A stretch of DNA of 64,000 nt from Zoroaster sp. YZ-2022 (taxonomy: Eukaryota; Echinodermata; Asteroidea; Forcipulatida; Zoroasteridae): contig CM055835.1 of NCBI GenBank assembly GCA_029582265.1, forward strand, positions 12,207,498 to 12,271,497, read 5' to 3'. The notes beneath the pieces are model-generated. The model saw only the letters and a program-made list of their open reading frames with translations. It did no database searches and was not told the DNA's origin. A program made the translations under genes and the position numbers. This document shows positions 54,721-64,000 of this stretch, one piece after another. The stretch's first letter is position 1. The number at the start of each line of letters is the position of its first letter.

Positions 54721-55019
54721 GCACTTTAGCAAAGAGCATGTACACATAACCTCAATCCTTCAACTCCCTAGGCCCACTTGCTTACACATGTAACCTGAAT
54801 CCTCCAAAATCCTTCAGTAGCAAAAGCATGTAGCATGTAACCTCAATGCAAACTCCTTCACATGTGTTTCTAATCTGTGATACATGTACATGGCATGTAA
54901 CCTCTCTTCCTGCATGCATGGAGCAATAAACAGTGTCTACTGACCCAAGCACTGACCTTGTAATCACTACAACAAACATGGATGTACATGTACTATGGAA
55001 AGGCAAGTATGCCTAATAA
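54721..55019. repeat. Transitional repeat zone
   Basis: Hybrid units join 44-bp words (CTCCCTAGGCCCACTTGCTT) to 50-bp words (TTTAGCAAAGAGCATGTA). Part of it, 54840-55010, is less repetitive. Confidence 0.7.
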
Positions 55020-55610
55020 CCTCAATCCTTCAAAATCCTTCACTTTAGCAAAGAGCATGTAGCATGTAACCTCAATACTTCAAACTCCTTCACTTTAGCA
55101 AAGAGCATGTAGCATGTAACCTCAATACTTCAAACTCCTTCACTTTAGCAAAGAGCATGTAGCATGTAACCTCAATACTTCAAACTCCTTCACTTTAGCA
55201 AAGAGCATGTAGCATGTAACCTCAATACTTCAAACTCCTTCACTTTAGCAAAGAGCATGTAGCATGTAACCTCAATCCTTCAAAATCCTTCACTTTAGCA
55301 AAGAGCATGTAGCATGTAACCTCAATCCTTCAAAGTCCTTCACTTTAGCAAAGAGCATGTAGCATGTAACCTCAATCCTTCAAAATCCTTCACTTTAGCA
55401 AAGAGCATGTAGCATGTAACCTCAATACTTCAAACTCCTTCACTTTAGCAAAGAGCATGTAGCATGTAACCTCAATACTTCAAACTCCTTCACTTTAGCA
55501 AAGAGCATGTAGCATGTAACCTCAATACTTCAAACTCCTTCACTTTAGCAAAGAGCATGTATAGCATGTAACCTCAATACTTCAAAATCCTTCACTTTAG
55601 CAAAGAGGAT
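55020..55610. repeat. 50-bp minisatellite, about 12 units
   Basis: Unit TTCACTTTAGCAAAGAGCAT, GTAGCATGTAACCTCAATAC, TTCAAACTCC, repeated every 50 bp. Confidence 0.95.
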
Positions 55611-55994
55611 TTGGGACTTAGGGTTAAAGAAATAATTTCCAAAATGAATTTCTGTCATCAGTGGAAGACTGTCAGCTGTCACTTGAAAGAAAAGTGATCA
55701 TTATGTTCAATTAAAATTTTGGAAATAACACTCTTTCCTAAATTCCATGTTAGAATGAGTACTAAATGTCTGAATGTATTTTCAGTATAGGAGTGAGGTT
55801 TGAAGTAGCACCATGTAACCATCTCTAAAGAGTTGTAATAAGTGTCAATTATTACTACATGTACATAGTACAACTCCTAGGAGATTATTACATGGTTGTA
55901 TAGCAATCCTTACTGTGACTCTACTTCCACCATGCAAAGCTTCAAATCCTGAATGTTCTCCTTATTCGAAACAATACACTGAAACATTGGTATA

Positions 55995-56587
55995 TTAACC
56001 CTCCTACTCTAGCTGCACTTTAGTGGGAAGTTGCTTTTTAGAGGTCAAAATAACTCAACTGACTGTTTTGACTTGTTCACCCAAATGTGCACACAGGGGC
56101 ATTTTTACTGTCATTTTGACCACCCTGAACAAGACTCCGAGACTCTGGAATCATCTTCCAACTAAACTCAAATCTTGTCATAGTATAACTAGATTTAAGT
56201 CAATGCTTAAAACTCATCTTATGTCACAACTCTTCAAAGATGATGTATATTTGTAATTGCATTGTAGGTACATGTATCTCGGTACATTATTATTATTTTT
56301 TTTCCCTATGCTATCATTGTATATTGTTTGTATTCATGTTTTTCTTTGTTTCCGCGCCTTGAGCGCCCAGCAGGGTGGATATGTGCGTGCTAAAAATCTT
56401 TATTATTATTATTATTATTATTATTAATGCTTTTACCAGCCAAAAAAGGTTGACTCATTTTGACCTGTAAATGTACTTACTACACGTAAGGTTTGACAGT
56501 GTTTGACTTTTAAGTGCACTAGATATAACTTGACAAGTATATCAAAATTTTGACTGATTTTGACCTTTGTAGTAGTAGGAGGGTTAA
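55995..56587. mobile_element. TTAA-flanked MITE, core family 1, with nested retroelement
   Basis: TTAACCCTCCTACTCTAGCT at the left, TAGTAGTAGGAGGGTTAA at the right. Split after CACCCTGAACAA by a retroelement fragment and resumed at TGCTTTTACCAGCC. Confidence 0.87.
56122..56428 (+). mobile_element. L2/CR1-like element 3' end, second family
   Basis: Encodes TPRLWNHLPTKLKSCHSITR then FKSMLKTHLMSQLF, followed by a tail with GCGCCTTGAGCGCCC and GGTGGATATGTGCG and (ATT)n. 5'-truncated. Confidence 0.82.
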
Positions 56588-56747
56588 GGTATATCTTGAT
56601 TCAAAGAAAGTACGTATACTCAAAAAATCAGTTTGCCAACATTACCAATGTTGTCCTTTCCCTAATATGGTGCGAAATCTACCATGATGTGATACTCTAC
56701 AAAGCACTTTACATTATTACCCCTGGTCATGAGGCCAATATCAATCC

Positions 56748-57000
56748 TTAACCCTCCTAGTCTCAGTCCATTTTGTCAGCAGGTTGACAGACCCGCTCAA
56801 ACCCATCATCTGTTATGTTTTTGAAAGGTGGAATAACTGTGTAGAACATATTACCTACCATGTGTACAACGTAGATGCAATCCCACACGAAACCACTACA
56901 CATCCCTGGCAAGTACTTTTTACCTTTCAAAACCTTTGAATGGTCTTTGAGGGATCAAATTAAGCAAGGGTTAAACTTTCTCAGTTTCCTGAGGAGTATA
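56748..57000. mobile_element. Possible one-ended TTAA MITE
   Basis: TTAACCCTCCTAGTCTCAGT at 56748 matches the left end of the TTAA families; core words CTTTCAAAACCTTTGAA resemble families 2 and 3. No matching right end seen. Confidence 0.45.
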
Positions 57001-57058
57001 CAGTTCAGCGTTACAGCGTTACACAACATCCATCTCTACCCTAACTCGAATGGCTTAC

Positions 57059-57181
57059 CATGAGAGGACCCCTCTTCTGTCGTGTGGGTACCGGGGAATT
57101 AAAGCTGGTCTCATACTGCATTATCAGTTTGTCGTACACCTTGCCTTTCTCCAACTTCAAAACACACTCCAAATATTGCTC
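57059..57181 (-). CDS. nup188: nup188 exon e
   Basis: 123 bp, phase 0, acceptor TTCAAG, donor GTAAGC. Encodes EQYLECVLKLEKGKVYDKLI followed by MQYETSFNSPVPTRQKRGPL and Met. Confidence 0.88.
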
Positions 57182-57286
57182 CTTGAAGATGAGGTTGAGA
57201 AATATATTTTTATTTTTTTTTTTAAATCACTAAAATTAGAAAAACACTTCCATTCTTAACTAGTTCGCGTCGGAGGCCATGTATAC

Positions 57287-58422
57287 TAGGCTTGGGCGAT
57301 GACACGATAATATCGAATATCGCGATATTATTTTTATTCGATTATGATATCGAGAACTTTTCAAATTATCGAGATATCGGCAAATCGCGATGAAAAAAAT
57401 ATATCGCGATGAAAAAAAACATATCGTGAAGAAAAAAATATATCGCGATTAAAACAAAATCCTTGATTGTCAGTCAGGTCAGAAATTCCATGGGAAAAAA
57501 AAACTTAGGGAAGTCTTTTCAGCTTTCGGAAGTGACAAACAAAATAGAACTACTTCTGTGGTTAGCCAACTGTCAGATCACAAAGGAGCCGCCTGACAGG
57601 GCGTTGTTTAAAATCCACCGCCACTCAAAGAAATCTATTCAGACGGATTAAATGTTGGGGATTGCATGGGGTATTTGATCCAACAATGTGTAGACGATGT
57701 TTACGTCTCACTGTCTATCCATGGTGGTCTGTGACTCTGGCCGGCTGGCGCACCACGTGCGAGTATATTATATCATGCATATTTAAATATATGCAGAATA
57801 TGGGCGTTACCTTAAAAATCGCGATGAAATAATAACATTTGCAGTAATTGCAGGTGCTCTGTGCTCACATTAGTCATGAAATAAATCAAAGCATGGGTCG
57901 ACGGCAGCTTGATCAAAGTTGGGGGATTAGGACACTATTCTATTATACCATACTGGGACTCTTGTCTCGTGACAAAACACATACATGTACACTACTCTTG
58001 ATAAACCACGTGACGTTTATTTAAAATAGTGTGAGTAATATAACAACTGTTTTATTCTCCACGGTACTCGACTATGCAGGAATAAACCTAGTCACGTGTT
58101 TATACTATGACATAGTCATGTGGAACGCGAGTTACGTGAACTCGGGCTGATAATTTGATTGGGACGCACGACGCAGTAATCGCCCCACATTACGCAAACG
58201 AATTTGCCAATGGCCATGGTGCACTCGTGTGAACGGCACAATTCCACGTGTCTCTCAGGTAAGCACTGGCAATTTATTGTGACGCGTGTATATGGGTACA
58301 TTCCTGTTATTATCGGCTCTAAATTACTCATGCGTGAAAAAATAATCGCGATATTATCGAAAATCACGATATATGTTTGACGATATATCGTGGATGAAAA
58401 ATATCAATATCGCCCAAGCCTA
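57287..58422. mobile_element. hAT-3 non-autonomous element with 8-bp target duplication
   Basis: Ends TAGGCTTGGGCGAT and ATATCGCCCAAGCCTA; perfect ATGTATAC at 57279-57286 and 58423-58430. Subterminal regions are packed with ATATCGCGAT and ATCGCGATGAAAAAA words, likely transposase-binding repeats. No transposase frame. Starts about 100 bases upstream of the exon e acceptor. Confidence 0.9.
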
Positions 58423-58430
58423 ATGTATAC

Positions 58431-59300
58431 ACGCAATTTTTTTTTTGCACCACGGATCGGAGAGCGTCTATACACGCCATAGGAAACTCCGGAATATTTG
58501 TATGTATGCTCGGTTTAGCCATGTGTGTACGGTGACATGCTCGGAAGACGTAGCCACATGCTGTGGAAGCTTCCATTAACGTGTGTGTGGGAAAAAGAAA
58601 CCCGCACAGGGGCCCAGAAAAACTTTGTTATTCCCGACACGAACTGGTAAAAGAAACTGTAATAGTTAGCAGTCCCTATCAGGCCTGGAATTTCATTCTT
58701 GTAGGAGCAAGGCCACTTCTCCTGAGTAAAGGGCACTTCCATTAGAATATCAGAATGTCTATGGGAACATTTTTAAAGAGTACCAAGGCCAAGACCAGGG
58801 CAACTAAGGCCATGGCCTTCGTGGCATCTTTGAAATTTCATGCCTGCCTTATACACACCATTGACAGAAGAGTGTAAAGTTGGAGATGGTTTCAAACTCC
58901 CCTTGAAATCATTTTGCCCGAGGAACTATGATATTAGTAAACAAAAATAAATAATAACACTAACACTTAGAGCAAAAAGATGCTGTTTGCATATTTTTTG
59001 CTTTATATGCATATTTGTTTGTGTTTTCTCTGAAAAGAGAGAATATTTTCCGTCTATAGATGATTTTCACTTGACATCAGGTAGAGCCCATGTTAATGGG
59101 CAATGACTTCACATTTTTGACCACACACCTGTGTGTTAATCACCGCACAGACATGCAAGCGTTTCAACAAAATTCTGTGCATCACTGTTCAGCGAAGCAC
59201 TTTACTGCATAGAAAAATGAGATACATTTCAAAGTCAAATCCAAGTTGCCCGTAAAGATGGCATCTATCAGAAACTATTAATTATGTGTGTTGTCCTTAC
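58431..59300. other. Intron sequence with a foldback MITE
   Basis: 58679-58850 is bounded by CAGGCCTGGAATTTCATTC and TTGAAATTTCATGCCTG. A related single end is near 63120-63175 (GAATGAAATTCCAGACCTG). The rest is non-coding. Confidence 0.55.
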
Positions 59301-59393
59301 GTGATAGGGGTGATCTGTGTCCCTGTAGAAGCTGAAGATGTGTTTGAGACAATGCAGTAGCATCATACGCTCTGTGTGATAATACTCCCAAAC
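59301..59393 (-). CDS. nup188: nup188 exon d
   Basis: 93 bp, phase 0, acceptor TTGAAG, donor GTAAGG. Encodes VWEYYHTERMMLLHCLKHIF then SFYRDTDHPYH. Confidence 0.9.
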
Positions 59394-60382
59394 CTTCAAT
59401 GAAAAATCAGTCCGTTAGATATATGTATTGCATTATCAATACATGTACAGTAGGGCTGTGCGTTTTCAAATAATTTGGTAAAATGGACATTTGGCTTTTG
59501 ATTTCGATCGTAAGGCCACTGATTGGCAATTGCGTCACATGATAAAACGAGCAGGCACGATATGGTGGAAGGTCACCACACACACAGCACATAATTGGGA
59601 GTATCATGACCAGCTTTTAAAACAGCTGTATTTTTTCCCTTCTTCGCAGTCCATACCCATGCTATATATGGTTGGAAAGACTGATTCCTTATCTTTCTAA
59701 TGGTATAGCCCAACCTACATGTTGCTATTATAGAAATGAGATATAATACAAGTCAATCCTTTCAATAGCCATTTGTGCTATGGAACGCCATACACTTGTG
59801 TACAAAATGCTCTCTGTGTTTGTGAAACAAAGTCAGGGGAAGTAAAATAAATAACCCGATCATTTTATATGCAATGCCAATGATTTTGGTATCATATGAA
59901 AGGGAATTCCATAAGCAACAATCATTTCATTGAATATAACTTTCTCCAACAAATTCTTCATGATGAAAAACGATTTTAGAAAAAGTGCCTGTAAATGGAT
60001 GCATACTGTTGTGCAATAATGTGTGAATTCATGAATGACTGGGCAAACAATTTGGTAACCAGTTTGGTAACATCCTGTTGAAACAAATCGGTAATGAAAG
60101 GGTTAAGTAGAAATTATTTGTTGAATTTTCAAAGTTGAAGAAGAATACGCATAATTGGATTACAGAATATGTATTTCAAGAGAGATGTTGTCGATTATTT
60201 GAAGATGATTTTAACAGAACAAAATGTGTTTTAAGCTCGAACCAAGCTGTGTAATAATTTGATATTAACAATGATATTGATTAGTTGCGAATTTGGTTGG
60301 CAAAGAGGGGAGGTTTATCTTTCAAAGTTATTTTTACAAAGATTTATTATAAGACTTGTTAAGGTCTCCGTTTTAATCTTAC
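59394..60382. other. nup188 intron c-d
   Basis: A solo hAT-1 end, TAGGGCTGTGCGTTTTC, is at 59451; no body follows. Otherwise nothing recognised. Confidence 0.55.
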
Positions 60383-60427
60383 CTTTTGGAGTAATGCCTG
60401 AACGCTTCTCTCATCTTTCAGAATGGA
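60383..60427 (-). CDS. nup188: nup188 exon c
   Basis: 45 bp, phase 0. Acceptor preceded by a long pyrimidine tract, donor GTAAGA. Encodes SILKDERSVQALLQK. Confidence 0.9.
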
Positions 60428-60747
60428 CTGTAAAAAAAAAAATTTAAAATTAAAAAAAAAATAAAAATAAAAGGAGCTGTTCTCAACAATAAGAAGCTTT
60501 ATTTACTTTATGATTACAACACTCGCCAAACATCTATGGGGTATTATGACTGCAAAAATTTGGTTAACTGCAGTTGGACTATAACTTGACCCAAACTCTG
60601 TTTAGTCAATGATGGTTTTGACTATTCTAGTCAACAATTTGGAAGCAGCCTACAGGGCATGGTTGCTTCACTGGTTTCATGATTTGTCCAAAACTTCAGT
60701 AATGTACAGCAGGAAACCATCAACAAGTTGATGGTTTTCTGTGGAGT

Positions 60748-61112
60748 GCCATTGTCGAGTGGTTTAGTGCATCGGATTTGTGTTCTGATGGCTGAGTTGT
60801 CAGAATGTGGGTTCGAATCCCAACCGCGGCCGGGGTACTTGTGTCCTTGAGCAAGACACTTTACCATAATTGCTTCTCTCCACCCAGGGGTAACTGGGTA
60901 CCTGTGAGGGCAGAGTTGGTTATTGTGTTTGATTAGCCCATATGCGCTGAAATAGCAGCAATTGAGCTGTATACTCCCCAGGGAGCTGAGATGGTTTCAG
61001 GAATGATTTATGCGCCTGATGAGCAGGGGTAATAATGTAATGCACCTTGAGCACCAGTTTGGTGGATACGTGTGCCATATAAGTCTACATTATTATTATT
61101 ATTATTATTATT
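60748..61112 (+). mobile_element. SINE-B, full length
   Basis: tRNA-like head with B box GGTTCGAATCC (about 60809), TACTTGTGTCCTTGAGCAAG, a central body (CTCCACCCAGGGGTAACTGG), and a tail TGCACCTTGAGCACC, GGTGGATACGTGTGCC ending in (ATT)n. The tail resembles the L2/CR1-like tail at 40928-41003. Confidence 0.85.
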
Positions 61113-61291
61113 TCGCGTTAGCACAGCATGAAAAGAAAGATCTTGTTTTCCTTTCTGCCGGTTACAATTCGAGTCAAGCTACGTCCCGTAGCCTTAGATC
61201 TCAAGTGTCTTTCGCAGAATCCTTGCTGTCCCTAAGAGTGCCGCCTTCTGTAGTAATTCTACTCTAACAGATGTTCCTATCTCCTTGAGAT

Positions 61292-61305
61292 GTTTACTAC
61301 TACTG

Positions 61306-61340
<35 letters not shown>

Positions 61341-61364
61341 ACTACTACTACTACTACTACTACC
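61292..61364. repeat. (CTG)n/(CTA)n trinucleotide repeat
   Basis: About 11 CTG followed by about 7 CTA triplets, with a short CTA/CTG mix in front. Confidence 0.95.
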
Positions 61365-62466
61365 CTGGTCGTTGGAGTGTTAATGTACTGAGCATGCACA
61401 TTGTCAAATAGTGATTGACCATTTGTCAAGTCGGCACTCAAACTTTCCCATATATTCACAAAATAATTGTGAATTTATATTATTTTTGTTACTGTTTTAT
61501 CGTTCTTTCTCTTTGATGAATGCCCAACCAAAATTTTCAAATATTGGTTGACCATTTGCGACCTGCTCCCACAAAGTGAGAGTAAAGTCAGCATTTTTCA
61601 AAACTGAGATGTTTGTAGTAACAAATTCTTAAGAAAAAGAGCTTTCCAATGCTACCAAACACTTGGGGATCCCTTATCATTAAAATCTGTGGAAGTTTTA
61701 AAAATGCTTTATTTCTAATAATAATTTCATTTGTAAAATTTTTACTTTGTAAGTGAATACCAAAAAATAACATTGTGCAACTTTGTGGGAACAGGTCATA
61801 TTTGTCAACCACTAGTCAGGGGGTCGAACTGGCTGCGATTTTTTTTCTGCAGTACTCTTCGTCAACTATATGCATTTCTATACTAAAAATGAATTTTTTA
61901 CTTCATTTTCCTCAAAAAAAAATCCTCCACAACTGTGAATTACTATTATATAGAAAGGCTTTGCTCTAAATTAATTTTTTCGTTAAAAATTGTATAAAAA
62001 ATGTGTTTTTGAAAATTTGAAAAACCTTGTCTTGAACTCGGCAGGGGTAGGCTTAAGTAATTATTAATCTCCTGTCGGCGGGACAGACGTATCCCCATAC
62101 TGCGGTTTGGGCTCTGGCCCGGTGACCTGACGTATCCCCATACTGTGGTTTGGGCTCTGGCCCAGTGACCTGACTTTATCTCAAACTTTTTCTCAATTCT
62201 TGTGTTTTTCATGTCTGTTGTTATGCGCTTTTGATCATTTCTATGTAAAGAGCGCAATATAATTTTTTTTATTATTATTAATTATTAACTCAGTACCTTC
62301 CGTTTGCAAGGTGAATGTTCTAACCACCACGTGTAACAGTGAATTAATAATTGAAGAATCTTTTTTAAATTAGATTTCTATCCTAATTTCTAAGCATTCA
62401 CGAAGTATGCTGCAGAAAAAATAGTGAACAGGCCCTACGTATGTGCCACAACAATTGATAACCTCA
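61365..62466. other. nup188 intron b-c sequence with dispersed repeat
   Basis: 61860-62035 matches 39895-40085. 62085-62165 holds a ~47-bp tandem duplication of GTATCCCCATACTG and GGTTTGGGCTCTGGCCC. Nothing coding. Confidence 0.55.
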
Positions 62467-63049
62467 TTAACCCTCCTGTTACTGTACATGCCAAAAACTG
62501 CCAAATTTGCACTGTGTAATAAGCATAGGGCCTATAGCATTAACCTGCCAATGCATGTCATAACACTTGTATAGTAAGTACATCCACATGCCAAAACCCT
62601 TTGGAGGGTTTGGAGGGTTTTGAAAGGTGCTGATACTAAGTCATAAAGTAAGCCAAGTCTGTAGCAAGTATACCTACATACATGCCAAAACATGTTGGAA
62701 GGTTTTTGAAAGGTATTGGCACTAAGTCTTAAAGTAAAGCTAAGTAATCCTCAATAAAATTCATCCAACTGTCAAAATCTTTCAGAAAGTGCCTGAGCTA
62801 CTCTGTACATAAACAGTAATCCCTAAGATACACACATCTATCAGTCTGTTACTTGCCAAAGGGATTTGAAATGTGCAGTGACTAACAGTAAACAGTTATG
62901 TACACAAACTATGTATAGTACATATGGTAGTATATCTACACCACCTTTCAAAACCTGCCAGTGTAGTGCATAGTGAAGCAACTACATAACCTTTCAAAAC
63001 CCTCCGGCTGACAGGTTTTGAAAAGTAGGAGGGTTTATAGGAGGGTTAA
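62467..63049. mobile_element. TTAA-flanked MITE, core family 3
   Basis: TTAACCCTCCTGTTACTGTA at the left; the right end AGTAGGAGGGTTTATAGGAGGGTTAA contains the terminal word twice. Core rich in CCAAAACC and GGTTTTGAAAGGT words, unlike families 1 and 2. Only 160 bases from exon b. Confidence 0.8.
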
Positions 63050-63207
63050 TTGAAGCCCATGCATATCCGGCAACACAAACATCTACAATCAGACAGTGGG
63101 CTTTGACTTGTTTCCCTTCACTCTTCACTCAGGAATAGTGGCCTTGCCCCAATTAGAATGAAATTCCAGACCTGTACAATATGACCTTTTACCTATGACC
63201 CTCTTAC

Positions 63208-63288
63208 CTGTAGCTGTGCTCCAGTGCCCCTGAAGGCACTGAGGATGTAGGCTTCAAATAGCTCCTTACACTGTACAGCGTCCAGATC
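63208..63288 (-). CDS. nup188: nup188 exon b
   Basis: 81 bp, phase 0 at both ends, acceptor TTTACAG, donor GTAAGA. Encodes DLDAVQCKELFEAYILSAF then RGTGAQLQ. Confidence 0.85.
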
Positions 63289-63511
63289 CTGTAAAGAAGT
63301 AGACAATACCATTCAGTACAAGTAATCTCTTATCACACAGTAGCCCTATTAGATTTCTTACACATTAGTCTATGAGAATCAGAATGAGGTTCATATTCAA
63401 TAAATAGACTGGTGCCTTTGATGTGGTGACTAACCTCATAGTGATCAACACAGTGTCCTTTGGGAACCATTCAGCACAAATTGATCTCTCACCAGGCAGT
63501 GAGGGACTTAC

Positions 63512-63596
63512 CAAAAACTGGCTGAGTTGTAAGAGAAATTGGCGCTCCAGACGTCCCACATTCTTGTCTGCTGTCAACTGGGTAGCTGCTTCCTTA
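63512..63596 (-). CDS. nup188: nup188 exon a
   Basis: 85 bp between a TTGCAG acceptor and GTAAGT donor. One base completes an upstream codon, then KEAATQLTADKNVGRLERQF and LLQLSQFL. Matches the region of Nup188 just before the LDEEQ-type helix. Confidence 0.75.
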
Positions 63597-64000
63597 CTGC
63601 AAGATTTAGAAAGAGAAACATTTTAATTTTGGCTTTCCGAAATCAACTGTTACATTCTCCTACAGAATGCAGCCTTCACATGATATAAAATAATGTTTTT
63701 TCACCACACAAATGTTTTTCAAACATCTTCAAATGGATGTTGTGTTTCTGCTTACAGAAAGTCACTATTTTTTTTTTTTGTATCAAGTTATGAATTAAAG
63801 ACACATATACTCACATTGTACCAAAAGTGTATACTTGGCTTCAAACACTAAGTCTGATTTCACACTGAAACTTGCTCGTAATTTGCTTTTATTACACAAA
63901 TCAAATTGGAAACAGCAGTTTTAAGAAAATTGTAGTAATTTTTAGTTTTTCTTTTCCTGAAAAGCTCCATTACTTTTCCAAAAGTAATATTTAAAAGCAA
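63597..64000. other. nup188 intron upstream of exon a
   Basis: AT-rich. A possible - strand donor ACAAT/GTGAGT near 63815 is the only exon-like signal; I could not match a peptide to Nup188. Confidence 0.35.

Larger units (their letters stand above)
53078..55627. mobile_element. TTAA-bounded element filled by minisatellites
   Basis: Left TTAACCCTAACTCCC, right (reversed) TTAACCCTAAGTCCC: a 15-bp inverted repeat with one mismatch. The whole interior is tandem repeat. The 88-bp MITE at 48530-48617 looks like the unexpanded form. Confidence 0.72.
41070..63596 (-). other. nup188: nup188 gene, partial: 14 consecutive exons
   Basis: Nup188 is a large helical scaffold nucleoporin of the pore inner ring. 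Fourteen exons encoding ~399 residues are collinear with what I recall of the vertebrate N-terminal third: DERSVQALLQK, YYHTERMMLLHCLKH, ERHSIRWCLQGLTEQ, LLEIILLYV, QGFGTRQ, HGPVLLAW, VRKLG and MFPLDFNPLLKLL. All borders are AG/GT and all phases join. The first visible exon begins inside a codon, so earlier exon(s) lie beyond 63596. The exons after 41070 (about 1,300 residues) are not seen in the window. Introns carry most of the transposons and minisatellites between 41 and 63.6 kb. Confidence 0.9.

Noticed and set aside
63800..63860. Earlier nup188 exon on the - strand with donor GTGAGT
   Set aside because: Phase could fit exon a, but the short peptide does not resemble Nup188 and the acceptor is unclear.

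Overview
The window is animal (metazoan) nuclear DNA, AT-rich and very repeat-dense. It has spliced coding exons, tRNA-derived SINEs, non-LTR retrotransposon ends, hAT-like and TTAA-flanked (piggyBac-like) non-autonomous DNA transposons and long minisatellites. Expanded TRIM genes of this B-box/propeller type are typical of marine invertebrates, so I infer an invertebrate deuterostome (echinoderm, hemichordate or amphioxus). The phylum cannot be settled from this sequence.

Positions 1-39420 hold a head-to-tail array of four intact paralogous TRIM genes on the + strand (29-1981, 12797-14749, 23735-25705, 31841-33799), here called TRIM-A to TRIM-D. Each has a 650-656 residue coding sequence in one exon: RING, two B-boxes, coiled coil and a C-terminal six-bladed NHL-like propeller. 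Each is preceded by a 3' splice site, so an untranslated 5' exon is likely. The repeating units are 12.8, 10.9 and 8.1 kb long and share homologous flanks. A fifth, gene-less unit remnant lies near 39124-39420. A 38-bp piece of TRIM coding sequence at 14913-14950 looks like the scar of a deleted copy. The units differ mainly by minisatellite expansion and by transposon insertions, several of which can be dated as post-duplication because the sister unit keeps the empty site.

Positions 41070-63596 hold, on the - strand, fourteen consecutive exons of nup188, a scaffold nucleoporin of the nuclear pore inner ring. They encode about 399 residues from the N-terminal third. Every exon has AG/GT borders and reading phases match across all junctions. 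The following ~1,300 residues are not found between 41 kb and the left edge. Either the TRIM array sits inside a very large nup188 intron, or nup188 is broken here.

The nup188 introns are filled with elements. These include three SINE families, two head-to-head SINE palindromes, three hAT families (two with clear 8-bp target duplications), TTAA-flanked MITEs sharing ends but not cores, and a TTAA element whose interior has grown into 44-bp and 50-bp minisatellites. The most interesting biological candidate is the TRIM array: RING to coiled coil is nearly frozen between copies, while differences concentrate in propeller loops that would form a ligand-binding face.
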